Shown: one piece after another, positions 19,113 through 27,337 of the stretch | Layout: the number at the start of each line of letters is the position of its first letter | Numbering within the stretch: position 1 is the stretch's first letter | Notes under the pieces: generated by a model | Told to the model about the DNA's origin: nothing | Database searches by the model: none | What the model saw: only the letters and a program-made list of their open reading frames with translations | Assembly (NCBI GenBank): GCA_031409875.1 | Contig: JANNYB010000133.1 | Location: 1-64,000, forward strand | Direction: 5' to 3' | Source: CALMEH01 sp031409875 | GTDB lineage: Bacteria > Acidobacteriota > Blastocatellia > Pyrinomonadales > Pyrinomonadaceae | Length of the DNA: 64,000 nt | Translations under genes and position numbers: made by a program

Positions 19113-19329
19113 ATTACTGAGCGGCATAGAAATTGCGCGGCACAAAAAAAAGAAAATTTGCCCGCGAATTAACGCGAATTAACGCGAATAAAAACCAATG
19201 CGGGCAGATTCTCTCACGACAATTTTAAGAAAAGAAAAATATTCGCGCCAATTCGCGTTTATTCGCGGGCAAAAAATCTTAAAATAATCTTTTTTTGCGG
19301 TTAGCAATAACTGTGCCGCTCAGTAATGA
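19111..19329. mobile_element. MITE-like element with 19-bp terminal inverted repeats
   Basis: The ends TCATTACTGAGCGGCATAG and CTGTGCCGCTCAGTAATGA are inverted with one mismatch. Nested inside is a second palindrome, TTTGCCCGCGAATTAACGCG... (about 19154) against ...TTATTCGCGGGCAAA (about 19273). There is no coding capacity. It abuts the truncated propeller gene and probably marks the deletion or insertion point. Confidence 0.7.
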
Positions 19330-19375
19330 TGTAATCTGTAATTTGTAAAAAAAACTTAATTACAGACTGCTCAAA

Positions 19376-19765
19376 TTATTTTAAAAATTTCTCGCGGATT
19401 TCGGGTGTCGGAAGCATACACGCATCTTGTTTTCCGAACAGACGATAGCGGTATTTTGCAAAAAGTTTGTAGAAAAAATCTCGAATCGGACGCGGAATGA
19501 TTATAAAAGCATAAAACATCGCCCAAATGCCGCCCAAACCTTTAGCAATTTTCAACGCCGCAGTCGAATGCGTAAAAACTTTTTCTTCTTCAATCAAAAC
19601 CACCGAATCAACATCGCTCAAACCAAATTTATCAATATATTTCTGTCCGATTTCCGATTGCAAAGGCGCAAATTTAAAGAGATTTTTCTTATCGCGCCCG
19701 ATGATGAAATTGATCGAACCGTTACAAAAATTACACACGCCGTCGAATAAAATAATCGCGCTCAT
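19376..19765 (-). CDS. DCC-family thiol-disulfide oxidoreductase (DUF393)
   Basis: 129 aa. It opens with the family signature ILFDGVCNFCNGSINFIIGRD, in which DGxCxxC gives the DCC name, followed by FKFAPLQSEIGQKY. The C-terminal half has the usual hydrophobic and basic run (AFIIIPRPIRDFFYKLFAKYRYRLFGK). These are thioredoxin-fold proteins assumed to act in redox chemistry; the substrate is unknown. Monocistronic as far as can be seen. Confidence 0.92.
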   Translation of the reverse strand: MSAIILFDGVCNFCNGSINFIIGRDKKNLFKFAPLQSEIGQKYIDKFGLSDVDSVVLIEEEKVFTHSTAALKIAKGLGGIWAMFYAFIIIPRPIRDFFYKLFAKYRYRLFGKQDACMLPTPEIREKFLK

Positions 19766-19820
19766 AAATTTGAGTTTATTTAATTTTGCCGAAAAAGTCT
19801 TGCAGGCAGAAGGCAGAAGG

Positions 19821-19869
19821 CAGAAAACAGAAAACAGAAAACAGAAAACAGAAAACAGAAAACAGAAAA
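19821..19869. repeat. 7-bp microsatellite (CAGAAAA) x7
   Basis: Seven exact copies of CAGAAAA, preceded by two GGCAGAA variants. A loose inverted counterpart (CTTCTGCCTTCTGTCTTCT) lies at about 19917, so the 19800-19935 region could fold. Confidence 0.9.
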
Positions 19870-20024
19870 CAGCAATCCTCAGAGATATTTGTTAGCTGAA
19901 AGTTGCTGATTTCTGACTTCTGCCTTCTGTCTTCTAAAATAGTTTTTGCATTTTGAAACCATTTCCGCTATCTTTCCGTAAAGTATCTTAAAGCAGTTCT
20001 GATTTTATTTTTCCGCTAAAATTT

Positions 20025-21644
20025 ATGAAAATTCGGATTTTTTTATTCGCTTTTTTAGCGATAATTTTGTATTCCGTTTCGTTTGCCGAGGCGCAAACAC
20101 GGCTCGAAACTTTTGCGCTGACAAACGCGCAAATTGTAACGGTTTCGGGCGCAACGATTGCGAAAGGCACGATTGTTATCCGCGACGGATTGATTGAAGC
20201 CGTCGGCGAAACGGTGAAAATTCCGTCAGATGCGCGGGTGATTGACGCAAGCGGTTTGACGATTTATCCCGGACTTTTTGACGCAAACACCGCGCTCGGA
20301 ATTCAGCCGCGAACTCCACAAACGGCGCAAACCACGCAAGTCGCGCCATCAAATTCAAATTTTCCCGATGGCATAAGACCTGAAGAATCAGTTGTTTCGC
20401 AATTAAAAGCGGGCGATGTGCAGTTTGAAAATAACCGTAATGCCGGATTTACGACTGCGCTGACCGTTTCGCGCGAAGGCGTTTTTAACGGGCAATCGGC
20501 GATTATTAATTTGTCGGGAAATTCGGTTTCGGAAATGATTGTTCGTGCGCCTTTTGCACAACATTTTACGTTCACGATAGCTCGCGGCGGCGTTTATCCG
20601 ACTTCGTTGATGGGAACGATTTCCGCGCTTCGACAGATGCTTTTCGACGCGAAAAGATTAGACGAAATGCGGAAAAATTACGAAAAAAATCCGCGTGGAA
20701 TGAAACGCCCCGAAGCCGATGCTTCGCTTGATGCGCTGATTCCGGTCGTCAACGGCACGATGCCGATGGTTTTTAATGCGAATAGCGAGATCGAAATTAT
20801 CCGCGCATTAGATTTGGCGAAAGAATTTAATTTAAAAGCGATAATTTCCGGCGGTTTTGAAGCGTGGAAAGTTGCTGACAGATTGAAAAAACAAGACGTT
20901 CCGGTTCTGCTTTCGCTGAATTTTCCGAAACGCACGACAGCGGCTTCAAACGAAGCTGATGCCGAACCGCTCGAACTTTTGCGGCTTCGCGCCGAAATTC
21001 CGAAAGGTGCGTCAAGATTAGCAACGGCGGGCGTGAAATTCGCTTTTCAATCGGGTGGAATGACGAGTTTGAACGATTTTTTGACGAATGCCGGAAAAGC
21101 CGTCGAAAACGGTTTGGACAAAGGTGCGGCAATTCGTGCGATGACTTTGAGCGCGGCGGAAATTTTCGGCGTTGACAATCGTTTAGGTTCGATTGAAGCC
21201 GGAAAAATCGCTAATCTCGCAGTCGTGCGCGGCGATATTTTTTCAAAAGACCGAGCATTTACACACATTTTTGTTGACGGTAAATTGTTCGAGCAAAAAG
21301 AAAGACCGAAAGTTCCGACGACGACAACGACAAACACGAATTTCGCAAATGTCGGCGGAAATTACAATTTTACGATTGAAATTCCGGGGCAAGCTCTCAC
21401 GGGAACACTGAATTTAGTTCAGCAAGGCGCGGTGCTAACCGGAACGATGCAATCGCAACTCGGCACATCACCAATCAAAGACGGCAAAGCGACGGCAGAC
21501 GGTTTCAGTTTTTCGTCAACGGTTGAGTTTGGCGGCTCGACGATTGATATAAACGTCAACGCTAAAAGTTCGGGAAACGGGTTTACAGGAACACTTGATT
21601 CGCCGCAAGGTGCGGTGCCAATTTCGGGAACGAAGATTCCGTAA
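20025..21644 (+). CDS. Amidohydrolase-family protein (imidazolonepropionase-like), first of three, HxH missing
   Basis: 539 aa with a signal peptide (MKIRIFLFAFLAIILYSVSFAEAQ). The N-terminal beta-sandwich of metal-dependent amidohydrolases is present (FALTNAQIVTVSGATIAKG, DGLIEAVGETVKIPSDAR). Where the family normally has PGxIDxHxH, this protein reads YPGLFDANTALG, so the first metal-ligand histidines are absent. The conserved end (GSIEAGKIANLAVVRGDIF) is intact. An extra domain of about 90 residues follows (YNFTIEIPGQALTGTLNLVQ), a beta-rich module. It is the first gene of a three-gene co-directional run. The protein may be inactive, or a binding partner of the second gene's product. Confidence 0.85.
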   Translation: MKIRIFLFAFLAIILYSVSFAEAQTRLETFALTNAQIVTVSGATIAKGTIVIRDGLIEAVGETVKIPSDARVIDASGLTIYPGLFDANTALGIQPRTPQTAQTTQVAPSNSNFPDGIRPEESVVSQLKAGDVQFENNRNAGFTTALTVSREGVFNGQSAIINLSGNSVSEMIVRAPFAQHFTFTIARGGVYPTSLMGTISALRQMLFDAKRLDEMRKNYEKNPRGMKRPEADASLDALIPVVNGTMPMVFNANSEIEIIRALDLAKEFNLKAIISGGFEAWKVADRLKKQDVPVLLSLNFPKRTTAASNEADAEPLELLRLRAEIPKGASRLATAGVKFAFQSGGMTSLNDFLTNAGKAVENGLDKGAAIRAMTLSAAEIFGVDNRLGSIEAGKIANLAVVRGDIFSKDRAFTHIFVDGKLFEQKERPKVPTTTTTNTNFANVGGNYNFTIEIPGQALTGTLNLVQQGAVLTGTMQSQLGTSPIKDGKATADGFSFSSTVEFGGSTIDINVNAKSSGNGFTGTLDSPQGAVPISGTKIP

Positions 21645-21675
21645 GTAAAAAGTAAAAAATAAAAAATAAAAAATT

Positions 21676-23067
21676 ATGAGAAGAGCAATAGTTTTTCTGT
21701 TAATAATTTCGATAATTCAGTTTTCGCCGACTTTGATTTTCGCGCAGTCGAAAACCGAAGTTTTGATTCGTAACGCGACGGTTTTGACTGCCGCGAAAGG
21801 CACGTTGGAAAATACGGATATTTTGATTCAAAACGGCAAAATTGCAAAAATCGGAAAGAATTTGAAAGCGTCGTCAAACGCGCAAATCATTGATGCGACG
21901 GGTAAATTCGTTTCGCCGGGAATCATTGATTGTCATTCGCACACGATGATGGACGCGGTCAACGAATTTTCGTTTTCGGTAACTTCGATGACGCGCATCC
22001 GCGATGTTTTGAATCCGAAAGATATTTCGATTTATCGCGCACTTGCCGGCGGCGTTACGGCGGCAAATCTGCTTCACGGTTCGGCAAATGCTATCGGCGG
22101 ACAAAATTCGACGGTGAAATTTAAATACGGTCGGCAGGTTGAAGATTTTGTCGTGGCAGACGCGCCGCAAGGTATAAAATTTGCGCTTGGCGAAAACCCG
22201 AAACGGACGAATTTTCAGCCGCAACCGGGACAAACTTTTCGTTATCCGCGCACGCGAATGGGCGTGATGGAAACGATTCGAGATGCTTTCACACGCGCCC
22301 GCGATTATAAAAAAGCTCTCGACGATTTTCGCGCCGGACGCACGAAAACACAGCCGCGAAAAGACTTGGAACTCGAACCACTGATCGAAGTTTTGGAAGG
22401 CAAAAGATTGGTTCACGCGCACGGCTATCGTTCGGATGAACATTTGAATTTGATGCTTTTGGCGGACGAATTCGGCTTTAAAATCGCCACGCTTCAACAC
22501 GGACTCGAAGCCTACAAAATCGCGCCGGAAATCGCTAAACACGGCGCGGGCGTTTCGATTTTCACGGACAGTTGGGGTTATAAAATCGAAGCCTATGATT
22601 CGATTCCGTATAACGCCTATATTTTGTGGAAAAATGGAGTCGTTGTTTCGATAAATTCGGATTCGGACGAACGAATGCGAAGATTAAATCTCGACGCGGC
22701 AAAAGTGATGAAATACGGTGGCGTGCCGGAAGAAGATGCGTTGAAAATGATTACGTTGAATCCGGCAAAACAACTCGGAATTGACAAGCGCACAGGCTCA
22801 ATTGAAGTTGGAAAAGATGCCGATATTGTGATTTGGTCGGAACATCCGTTCAGCGTTTATGCAAAAGTCGAAACGACGATGATCGAAGGCGAAATTTATT
22901 TTGATAAAGCGAAAGATTTGATGATGCGCGAAGATTTGAAAAAAGAACGCGAAGCATTGGAAAAATTAGACATCAACCGCCCGCCCGGAACAGGCACAAC
23001 GCAACCGCAAATCCCGCGCGAACGCAAGGCAGAACACTTGGACGAAGCCGACGGAGGTGATAATTAA
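21676..23067 (+). CDS. Amidohydrolase (imidazolonepropionase-like), second of three, HxH present
   Basis: 463 aa with a signal peptide (MRRAIVFLLIISIIQFSPTLIFAQ). The metal site FVSPGIIDCHSHTMMDA carries the HxH pair. Further ligand regions are HAHGYRSDEHLNLML, ATLQHGLEAYKIAPE and the late Asp in VSINSDSDERMRRL. It ends with the family tail GSIEVGKDADIVIWSEHP. The likely activity is hydrolysis of a cyclic amide or dipeptide-like substrate outside the cytoplasm. It follows the first paralogue by 31 bp of AAAAAT-rich repeat and overlaps the start of the third. Confidence 0.9.
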   Translation: MRRAIVFLLIISIIQFSPTLIFAQSKTEVLIRNATVLTAAKGTLENTDILIQNGKIAKIGKNLKASSNAQIIDATGKFVSPGIIDCHSHTMMDAVNEFSFSVTSMTRIRDVLNPKDISIYRALAGGVTAANLLHGSANAIGGQNSTVKFKYGRQVEDFVVADAPQGIKFALGENPKRTNFQPQPGQTFRYPRTRMGVMETIRDAFTRARDYKKALDDFRAGRTKTQPRKDLELEPLIEVLEGKRLVHAHGYRSDEHLNLMLLADEFGFKIATLQHGLEAYKIAPEIAKHGAGVSIFTDSWGYKIEAYDSIPYNAYILWKNGVVVSINSDSDERMRRLNLDAAKVMKYGGVPEEDALKMITLNPAKQLGIDKRTGSIEVGKDADIVIWSEHPFSVYAKVETTMIEGEIYFDKAKDLMMREDLKKEREALEKLDINRPPGTGTTQPQIPRERKAEHLDEADGGDN

Positions 23068-24422
23068 TGATTTCAAATTTCAAATTTCAAATTTCAAATT
23101 TTTTATGCTGTGCGGTATTTCTACTGCTTACTGCTTACTGCTTACTGCTTACTGCCAACGCGCAAAGCGACGGTTCACAGCAAAATCTCAACGGACGAAG
23201 CGGAACTTTTGCGATAACGAATGCGCGAATCGTCACGGTTTCGGGCGCGGTGATTGAATCGGGAACGATTGTGATTAAAGACGGCAAAATCGAAGCCGTC
23301 GGCGCAAATGTGCAAATTCCTTCGGGTGCGGAACGTATTGACGGCAAAGGATTAAGCGTTTTTCCCGGAATGATTGACGCGGGAACGAATATGGGTTTGT
23401 CGGAAATTTCGCTCGGCGTTTCGGCAACGGTTGACACGACGGAAGCGGGTGAATTAAACGCCAACGCCAAGGCAATCACCGCAATTCATCCGCACAGCGC
23501 ACATATCAACGTAACGCGCGTCAACGGCATTACGACGGTGATGAGTATGCCGACTGGCGGCATCGTTTCGGGGCAATCGGCGATTATTAATTTGATCGGT
23601 TCGACGCAAAGCGAAATGGCGATTGCGCCGACATTCGGACTCGTTATAAATTTTCCGCGCGTTTCGACTTTTGCAGGTTTCGGACAGCCGCAGATTGATT
23701 TTAACGAAGCTGTAAAACGCCGCGATTTGCGAATGGACGATCTCAAAAAACTTTTCAAATCGGCGGAAAATTACTCGAAAATGTTAGAAGGTTACGCGAA
23801 AGATAAAACTTTGCCTGCGCCTGCGACGGATTTGAAATTGGAAGCAATGATTCCGTATATTCGCGGCGAAAAACCTGTAATTTTCACTGCCGAACGTGAA
23901 CGCGACATTCGTGGCGTAGTTAAATTTGTTGAAGAAACGAAGGTTAAAGGAATTATTTTTGGCGGTCAAGACGCTTGGAAAGTTGCCGACGGTTTGAAGA
24001 AAAATAATATTTCGGTTATTTATACAAACATTTATAATCTGCCCGTGCAAAACGATGACGATTATGATTATCTGTTCAACGCGCCCGCGAAAATGGCAGC
24101 CGCCGGAATAACATTTTGCATTTCAACAGGCGACAGCGGACCCGAAGTGCGCGATTTGCCGTATCAGGCAGGTTTGGCTTCGGCTTACGGTTTGTCAAAA
24201 GACGACGCGCTGAAATCGGTTACGCTTTATCCGGCGCAAATTCTCGGCATTGCCGATAAAATGGGTTCGCTCGAAGCGGGAAAAATCGCCAATGTCGTAG
24301 TCGCGGACGGCGATATTTTGCAACCGCGCACGAACATCAAATATCTGTTCATCAACGGACGAATGATGCCGTTGACGAGCCGACACACGGAACTTTTTGA
24401 GCAGTTTAAGGACAGAAAATAG
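23067..24422 (+). CDS. Amidohydrolase-family protein, third of three, HxH missing
   Basis: 451 aa. The ATG overlaps the previous stop (TAATGA), with GGAGGTGAT upstream, so the two are translationally coupled. The signal peptide is encoded by simple repeats: three ATTTCAA units give FKFQISNF and four CTGCTTA-type units give LLTAYCLLLTANAQ. The catalytic motif reads FPGMIDAGTNMGLSEI instead of HxH. The fold otherwise matches the family (GTIVIKDGKIEAVGANVQIP; GSLEAGKIANVVVADGDI). Its TAG stop coincides with the edge of a palindromic element (TAGTTTTGAGTCC). Confidence 0.87.
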   Translation: MISNFKFQISNFLCCAVFLLLTAYCLLLTANAQSDGSQQNLNGRSGTFAITNARIVTVSGAVIESGTIVIKDGKIEAVGANVQIPSGAERIDGKGLSVFPGMIDAGTNMGLSEISLGVSATVDTTEAGELNANAKAITAIHPHSAHINVTRVNGITTVMSMPTGGIVSGQSAIINLIGSTQSEMAIAPTFGLVINFPRVSTFAGFGQPQIDFNEAVKRRDLRMDDLKKLFKSAENYSKMLEGYAKDKTLPAPATDLKLEAMIPYIRGEKPVIFTAERERDIRGVVKFVEETKVKGIIFGGQDAWKVADGLKKNNISVIYTNIYNLPVQNDDDYDYLFNAPAKMAAAGITFCISTGDSGPEVRDLPYQAGLASAYGLSKDDALKSVTLYPAQILGIADKMGSLEAGKIANVVVADGDILQPRTNIKYLFINGRMMPLTSRHTELFEQFKDRK

Positions 24423-24562
24423 TTTTGAGTCCACGCTTTAGCGTGCAACCGCCAGCGAAGCGAAGCGGTTTTGGCGTTGATTAAGATTCAAGTTTATTTA
24501 CGCAAAGCAACCGTTTCGCTTCGCTGACGGTTGCGGCACGCTGAAGCGTGGACTCAAAACTA
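24419..24562. repeat. Palindromic element, TTTTGAGTCC family, copy 1
   Basis: The ends ATAGTTTTGAGTCCACGC and the inverted GCGTGGACTCAAAACTAT flank a second palindrome (AACCGCCAGCGAAGCGAAGC ...). It fills the whole gap between two convergent genes. Its two outer TAG triplets are the stop codons of the two genes. Confidence 0.9.
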
Positions 24563-26050
24563 TTGAGCAAATGAATTATAATATTCGACAGGCGCGAGTT
24601 CATCCGTTAAGATTTGCGAATCGAAGTTTAATTCTTTGTCATAAATGTTAGAAAATAAAGGTTTAAGTTCCGTGTCGTTTGATGAAAGCGGCGCGGAATT
24701 TTTTTCTTTTACGGCGATGATTATGAGGTTTTGAACTTCGTCGTCCGGTTTTGACGAATCAACTTTGAAAAGCAAAACACGCGGGAAGATTTTGCGGTAA
24801 GTGGCGAGTTCGGCTTGCACGAATTTACTTGAATTTCCTGTGATTGCGCCGCCGACATTGAAAATTACAACGCCATCGTCTTTCAAAGTGTGATTGATTT
24901 TTTGCACGGCTTCGATGGTCGTTAGTTGAAACGGAACGCTGAATAATGAGCCGAAAGCGTCCATTAAAACCGCATCGTATTTGTTCGATTCAGCATTATT
25001 TAAGAAAATTCTTCCGTCTTCGTGAAAGATTTTAAGACGCGGATTTTCTTCGAGTCGAAAATACTTTTTGGCGATGTCGGTCATTTGCGCGTCAATTTCG
25101 ACAACATCAATCTGCTTTTCAGGATACTTTTTCAAGTAATCTTTCGGAAACGAATAACCCGCGCCGCCAATCAATAAAGTGTTTTGAAAATCAGGTTTGA
25201 AATGTCGAATCAAGTGATAAAACTTGGCGTATTCGGAAGCTAATTCGTCGGAATCGAGAAACATTTTCGATTGATAAAAGTTCGGATCAATCGAAAGTGC
25301 GCGGATTTGTCTGCCGGTTTTTGCATCGGTCGCGTTGAAAACCTGAACGCGGCTGTATTCGGTGTCAATGTCGTGCAAATCGAGTGTTTTGCTCAGAAAA
25401 TAAGATTTCGCTTCGTTCGTCAAAACGCCGAAACCGAAGAGAATCGGAATCATCAAACTCACACGCGAAAGCGCAAACGGCGCAATCAGAAGCGAAAGCA
25501 AAATCAGGCTTGCGCCGACAATATAAAGCGTCCGCACACTTCCGACAAACGGAATCAGAAAAAATCCGGCAAGAAAAGTTCCCAAAATGCTCCCAACAGT
25601 CGAAAGCGCGTAAAGTCTGCCGACAATTTTGCCCGAATCGGAAAGCGAATTCATCTTTAATTTCACCGCGTAAGGCGTTACGAATCCGAGCAAAACACTG
25701 GCAGGCGCGAACAAAATCAACGCGGCGATAACAGATTTTATTTCTAAGCCGACGTAAAATTTGCCGATTATCGAAAGAATTAAATCGTGCAATAAAATCG
25801 TCAAAGAAACTAATCCGCCCGCGAGAAAAAGCACGAAAGCTAAAATTTTTATCTCAGGTTTGCGGTCAGCCCATTTTCCGCCAAGCCAATAACCAAGACT
25901 CAAAGCCGCAAGAATCACGCCAATCAGCGAAGTCCAAACGTAAGTTGACGCGCCGATGTAAGGCGCAAGCAGACGCGAACCGACGATTTCGTAAATCATT
26001 ACGAGTGCGCCGCTGGTGAAGACAGTTGTTTCAAGAATGTATTTTTTCAT
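24560..26050 (-). CDS. Membrane-fused spermidine synthase-like protein
   Basis: 496 aa. The N-terminal half has about seven membrane helices (MIYEIVGSRLLAPYIGASTY, SLIGVILAALSLGYWLGGKW, VLLGFVTPYAVKLKMN, and so on). The C-terminal half is a Rossmann methyltransferase-like spermidine synthase domain with TLLIGGAGYSFPKDYLKKYP, IDVVEIDAQMTDIAKKYF, HEDGRIFLNNAESNKYDAV and LMDAFGSLF. Fused MFS-like/spermidine-synthase proteins are widespread, and true polyamine synthesis has rarely been shown for them. It ends in the TAG given by the palindromic element. Upstream lies a GAGAAAGC repeat and ilvE on the same strand. Confidence 0.9.
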   Translation of the reverse strand: MKKYILETTVFTSGALVMIYEIVGSRLLAPYIGASTYVWTSLIGVILAALSLGYWLGGKWADRKPEIKILAFVLFLAGGLVSLTILLHDLILSIIGKFYVGLEIKSVIAALILFAPASVLLGFVTPYAVKLKMNSLSDSGKIVGRLYALSTVGSILGTFLAGFFLIPFVGSVRTLYIVGASLILLSLLIAPFALSRVSLMIPILFGFGVLTNEAKSYFLSKTLDLHDIDTEYSRVQVFNATDAKTGRQIRALSIDPNFYQSKMFLDSDELASEYAKFYHLIRHFKPDFQNTLLIGGAGYSFPKDYLKKYPEKQIDVVEIDAQMTDIAKKYFRLEENPRLKIFHEDGRIFLNNAESNKYDAVLMDAFGSLFSVPFQLTTIEAVQKINHTLKDDGVVIFNVGGAITGNSSKFVQAELATYRKIFPRVLLFKVDSSKPDDEVQNLIIIAVKEKNSAPLSSNDTELKPLFSNIYDKELNFDSQILTDELAPVEYYNSFAQ

Positions 26051-26142
26051 AGAAAGTGAGAAAGCGAGAAAGCGAGAAAGCGAGAAGAAAAGATTACAAA
26101 ATTCTATCTCCTCTTCTCACTTTCTCGCTTTCTTACTTTCTC
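26051..26142. repeat. Inverted GAGAAAGC microsatellite
   Basis: GAAAGTGAGAAAGCGAGAAA... is repeated at 26051-26091, and its inverse (...CTTTCTCGCTTTCTTACTTTC) at about 26107-26142. The transcript would form a long hairpin between ilvE and the spermidine-synthase-like gene. Confidence 0.85.
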
Positions 26143-26145
26143 AAA

Positions 26146-27132
26146 TTAGCTTGCCGTTTTTTTTTCCGCCGTTTCATTAACGTAAGTCAGCCACGGCGCG
26201 TTGTTTGGTGCGGCGCGTCTGCCGTGAATTACGTCGAAGTAAACGTCTTGCAATTGTTTGGTGATTTCGCCGCGTTTGCCTGAACCGACGGTGATGCGGT
26301 CAACCGAACGAATTGGCGTGATTTCGGCGGCTGTTCCGGTGAAAAACAGTTCATCTGCCAAGTATAAAGCGGCGCGTTGAACTGTCGTTTCGATGACTTC
26401 GATCCCGAGTTCACGGGCAATAGCAATAACCGAATCGCGTGTAATCCCGGGCAAAATCGAAGCTCCAAGCGGAGGCGTGATAAGTTTGCCGTTGTTGACC
26501 AAAAACAAATTTTCGCCCGAACCTTCGGAAACCATTCCGCGATCATCGAGCGCAATTCCTTCGCTGAAACCGCCGAGAATCGCTTCCATTTTGATAAGTT
26601 GCGAATTCATATAATTCGCGCCGGCTTTGGCAACTGCGGGCAGGGAATTCGATGTAATGCGCGTCCAACTTGAAACGCAAACATCAACTCCGGCTTCGAG
26701 TGCTTCTTCGCCGAGATATTTGCCCCAATCCCACGCGGCAATGTAACAATCAACCGGATTCGGGAACGGATTTACGCCGAACGCGGGTTTGTCTTCGTTC
26801 AATCCGCGAAAAATGACGGGGCGCACATAACATTCATCCATTCCGCCGCCGCGAACGAGTTCAACTGCCGCATCGCAAATAGTTTGGCGGTCAAATTTGA
26901 CATCCATTCGATAAACTTTCGCTGAATTTAAGAGTCGCTGGATATGTTCGGTCAAGCGAAAAACCGCCGTTCCGTTCTCCGTGTTGTAGGCGCGGATTCC
27001 CTCGAAAACGCTCGAACCGTAATGAATCGCGTGCGTCATAACGTGAACGCGGGCGTTGTCCCAATCAATAAACTCACCGTTGCGCCAAACTTTCGACGCA
27101 ATTTTCATCGTGTTGACATCTGTTGTTGACAT
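26146..27132 (-). CDS. ilvE: Branched-chain amino acid aminotransferase
   Basis: 328 aa. This is a fold-type IV PLP enzyme making valine, leucine and isoleucine from their keto acids. Motifs are HAIHYGSSVFEGIRAYNTEN, DECYVRPVIFRG, the catalytic Lys in AVAKAGANYMNSQLIKMEA, VSEGSGENLFLV and the phosphate-site LPGITRDSVIAIARELGIEV. It starts at MSTTDVNTMKIASKVW; a start at the inner ATG (MKIASKVW) is also possible. Nothing is unusual in the sequence. Confidence 0.95.
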   Translation of the reverse strand: MSTTDVNTMKIASKVWRNGEFIDWDNARVHVMTHAIHYGSSVFEGIRAYNTENGTAVFRLTEHIQRLLNSAKVYRMDVKFDRQTICDAAVELVRGGGMDECYVRPVIFRGLNEDKPAFGVNPFPNPVDCYIAAWDWGKYLGEEALEAGVDVCVSSWTRITSNSLPAVAKAGANYMNSQLIKMEAILGGFSEGIALDDRGMVSEGSGENLFLVNNGKLITPPLGASILPGITRDSVIAIARELGIEVIETTVQRAALYLADELFFTGTAAEITPIRSVDRITVGSGKRGEITKQLQDVYFDVIHGRRAAPNNAPWLTYVNETAEKKTAS

Positions 27133-27263
27133 ATTTTATGTAGAACTCCTCTGATACAAGGTTATGTAAAATCCAAAAGGAAGAAATGACGAAACTCAGC
27201 TTATTTTCCAGAAAAAAACTTGTTTTATTTTTGCTTCCGTATAGAAATAATACTACAAAATGC

Positions 27264-27325
27264 AGAAACACGCACGAAGTAAGTGTGCAACAATTCGGCA
27301 CACTTACTTCGTGCGTGTTTCCGCA
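27264..27325 (-). terminator. Strong hairpin downstream of the secreted propeller gene
   Basis: CAGAAACACGCACGAAGTAA (27264-) pairs with TTACTTCGTGCGTGTTTCCG (-27324) for about 24 bp around a short loop. It lies 13 bp past the stop of the minus-strand gene. A degenerate half-copy (GCAGAAACACGCGCGTTAGC) is at about 47536, so it is probably a palindromic repeat used as a terminator. Confidence 0.65.
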
Positions 27326-27337
27326 AACAGCAATAAG

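Noticed and set aside
19800..19935. Possible CRISPR-like array
   Set aside because: The repeats are 7-bp direct copies of CAGAAAA with no spacers; this is a microsatellite.
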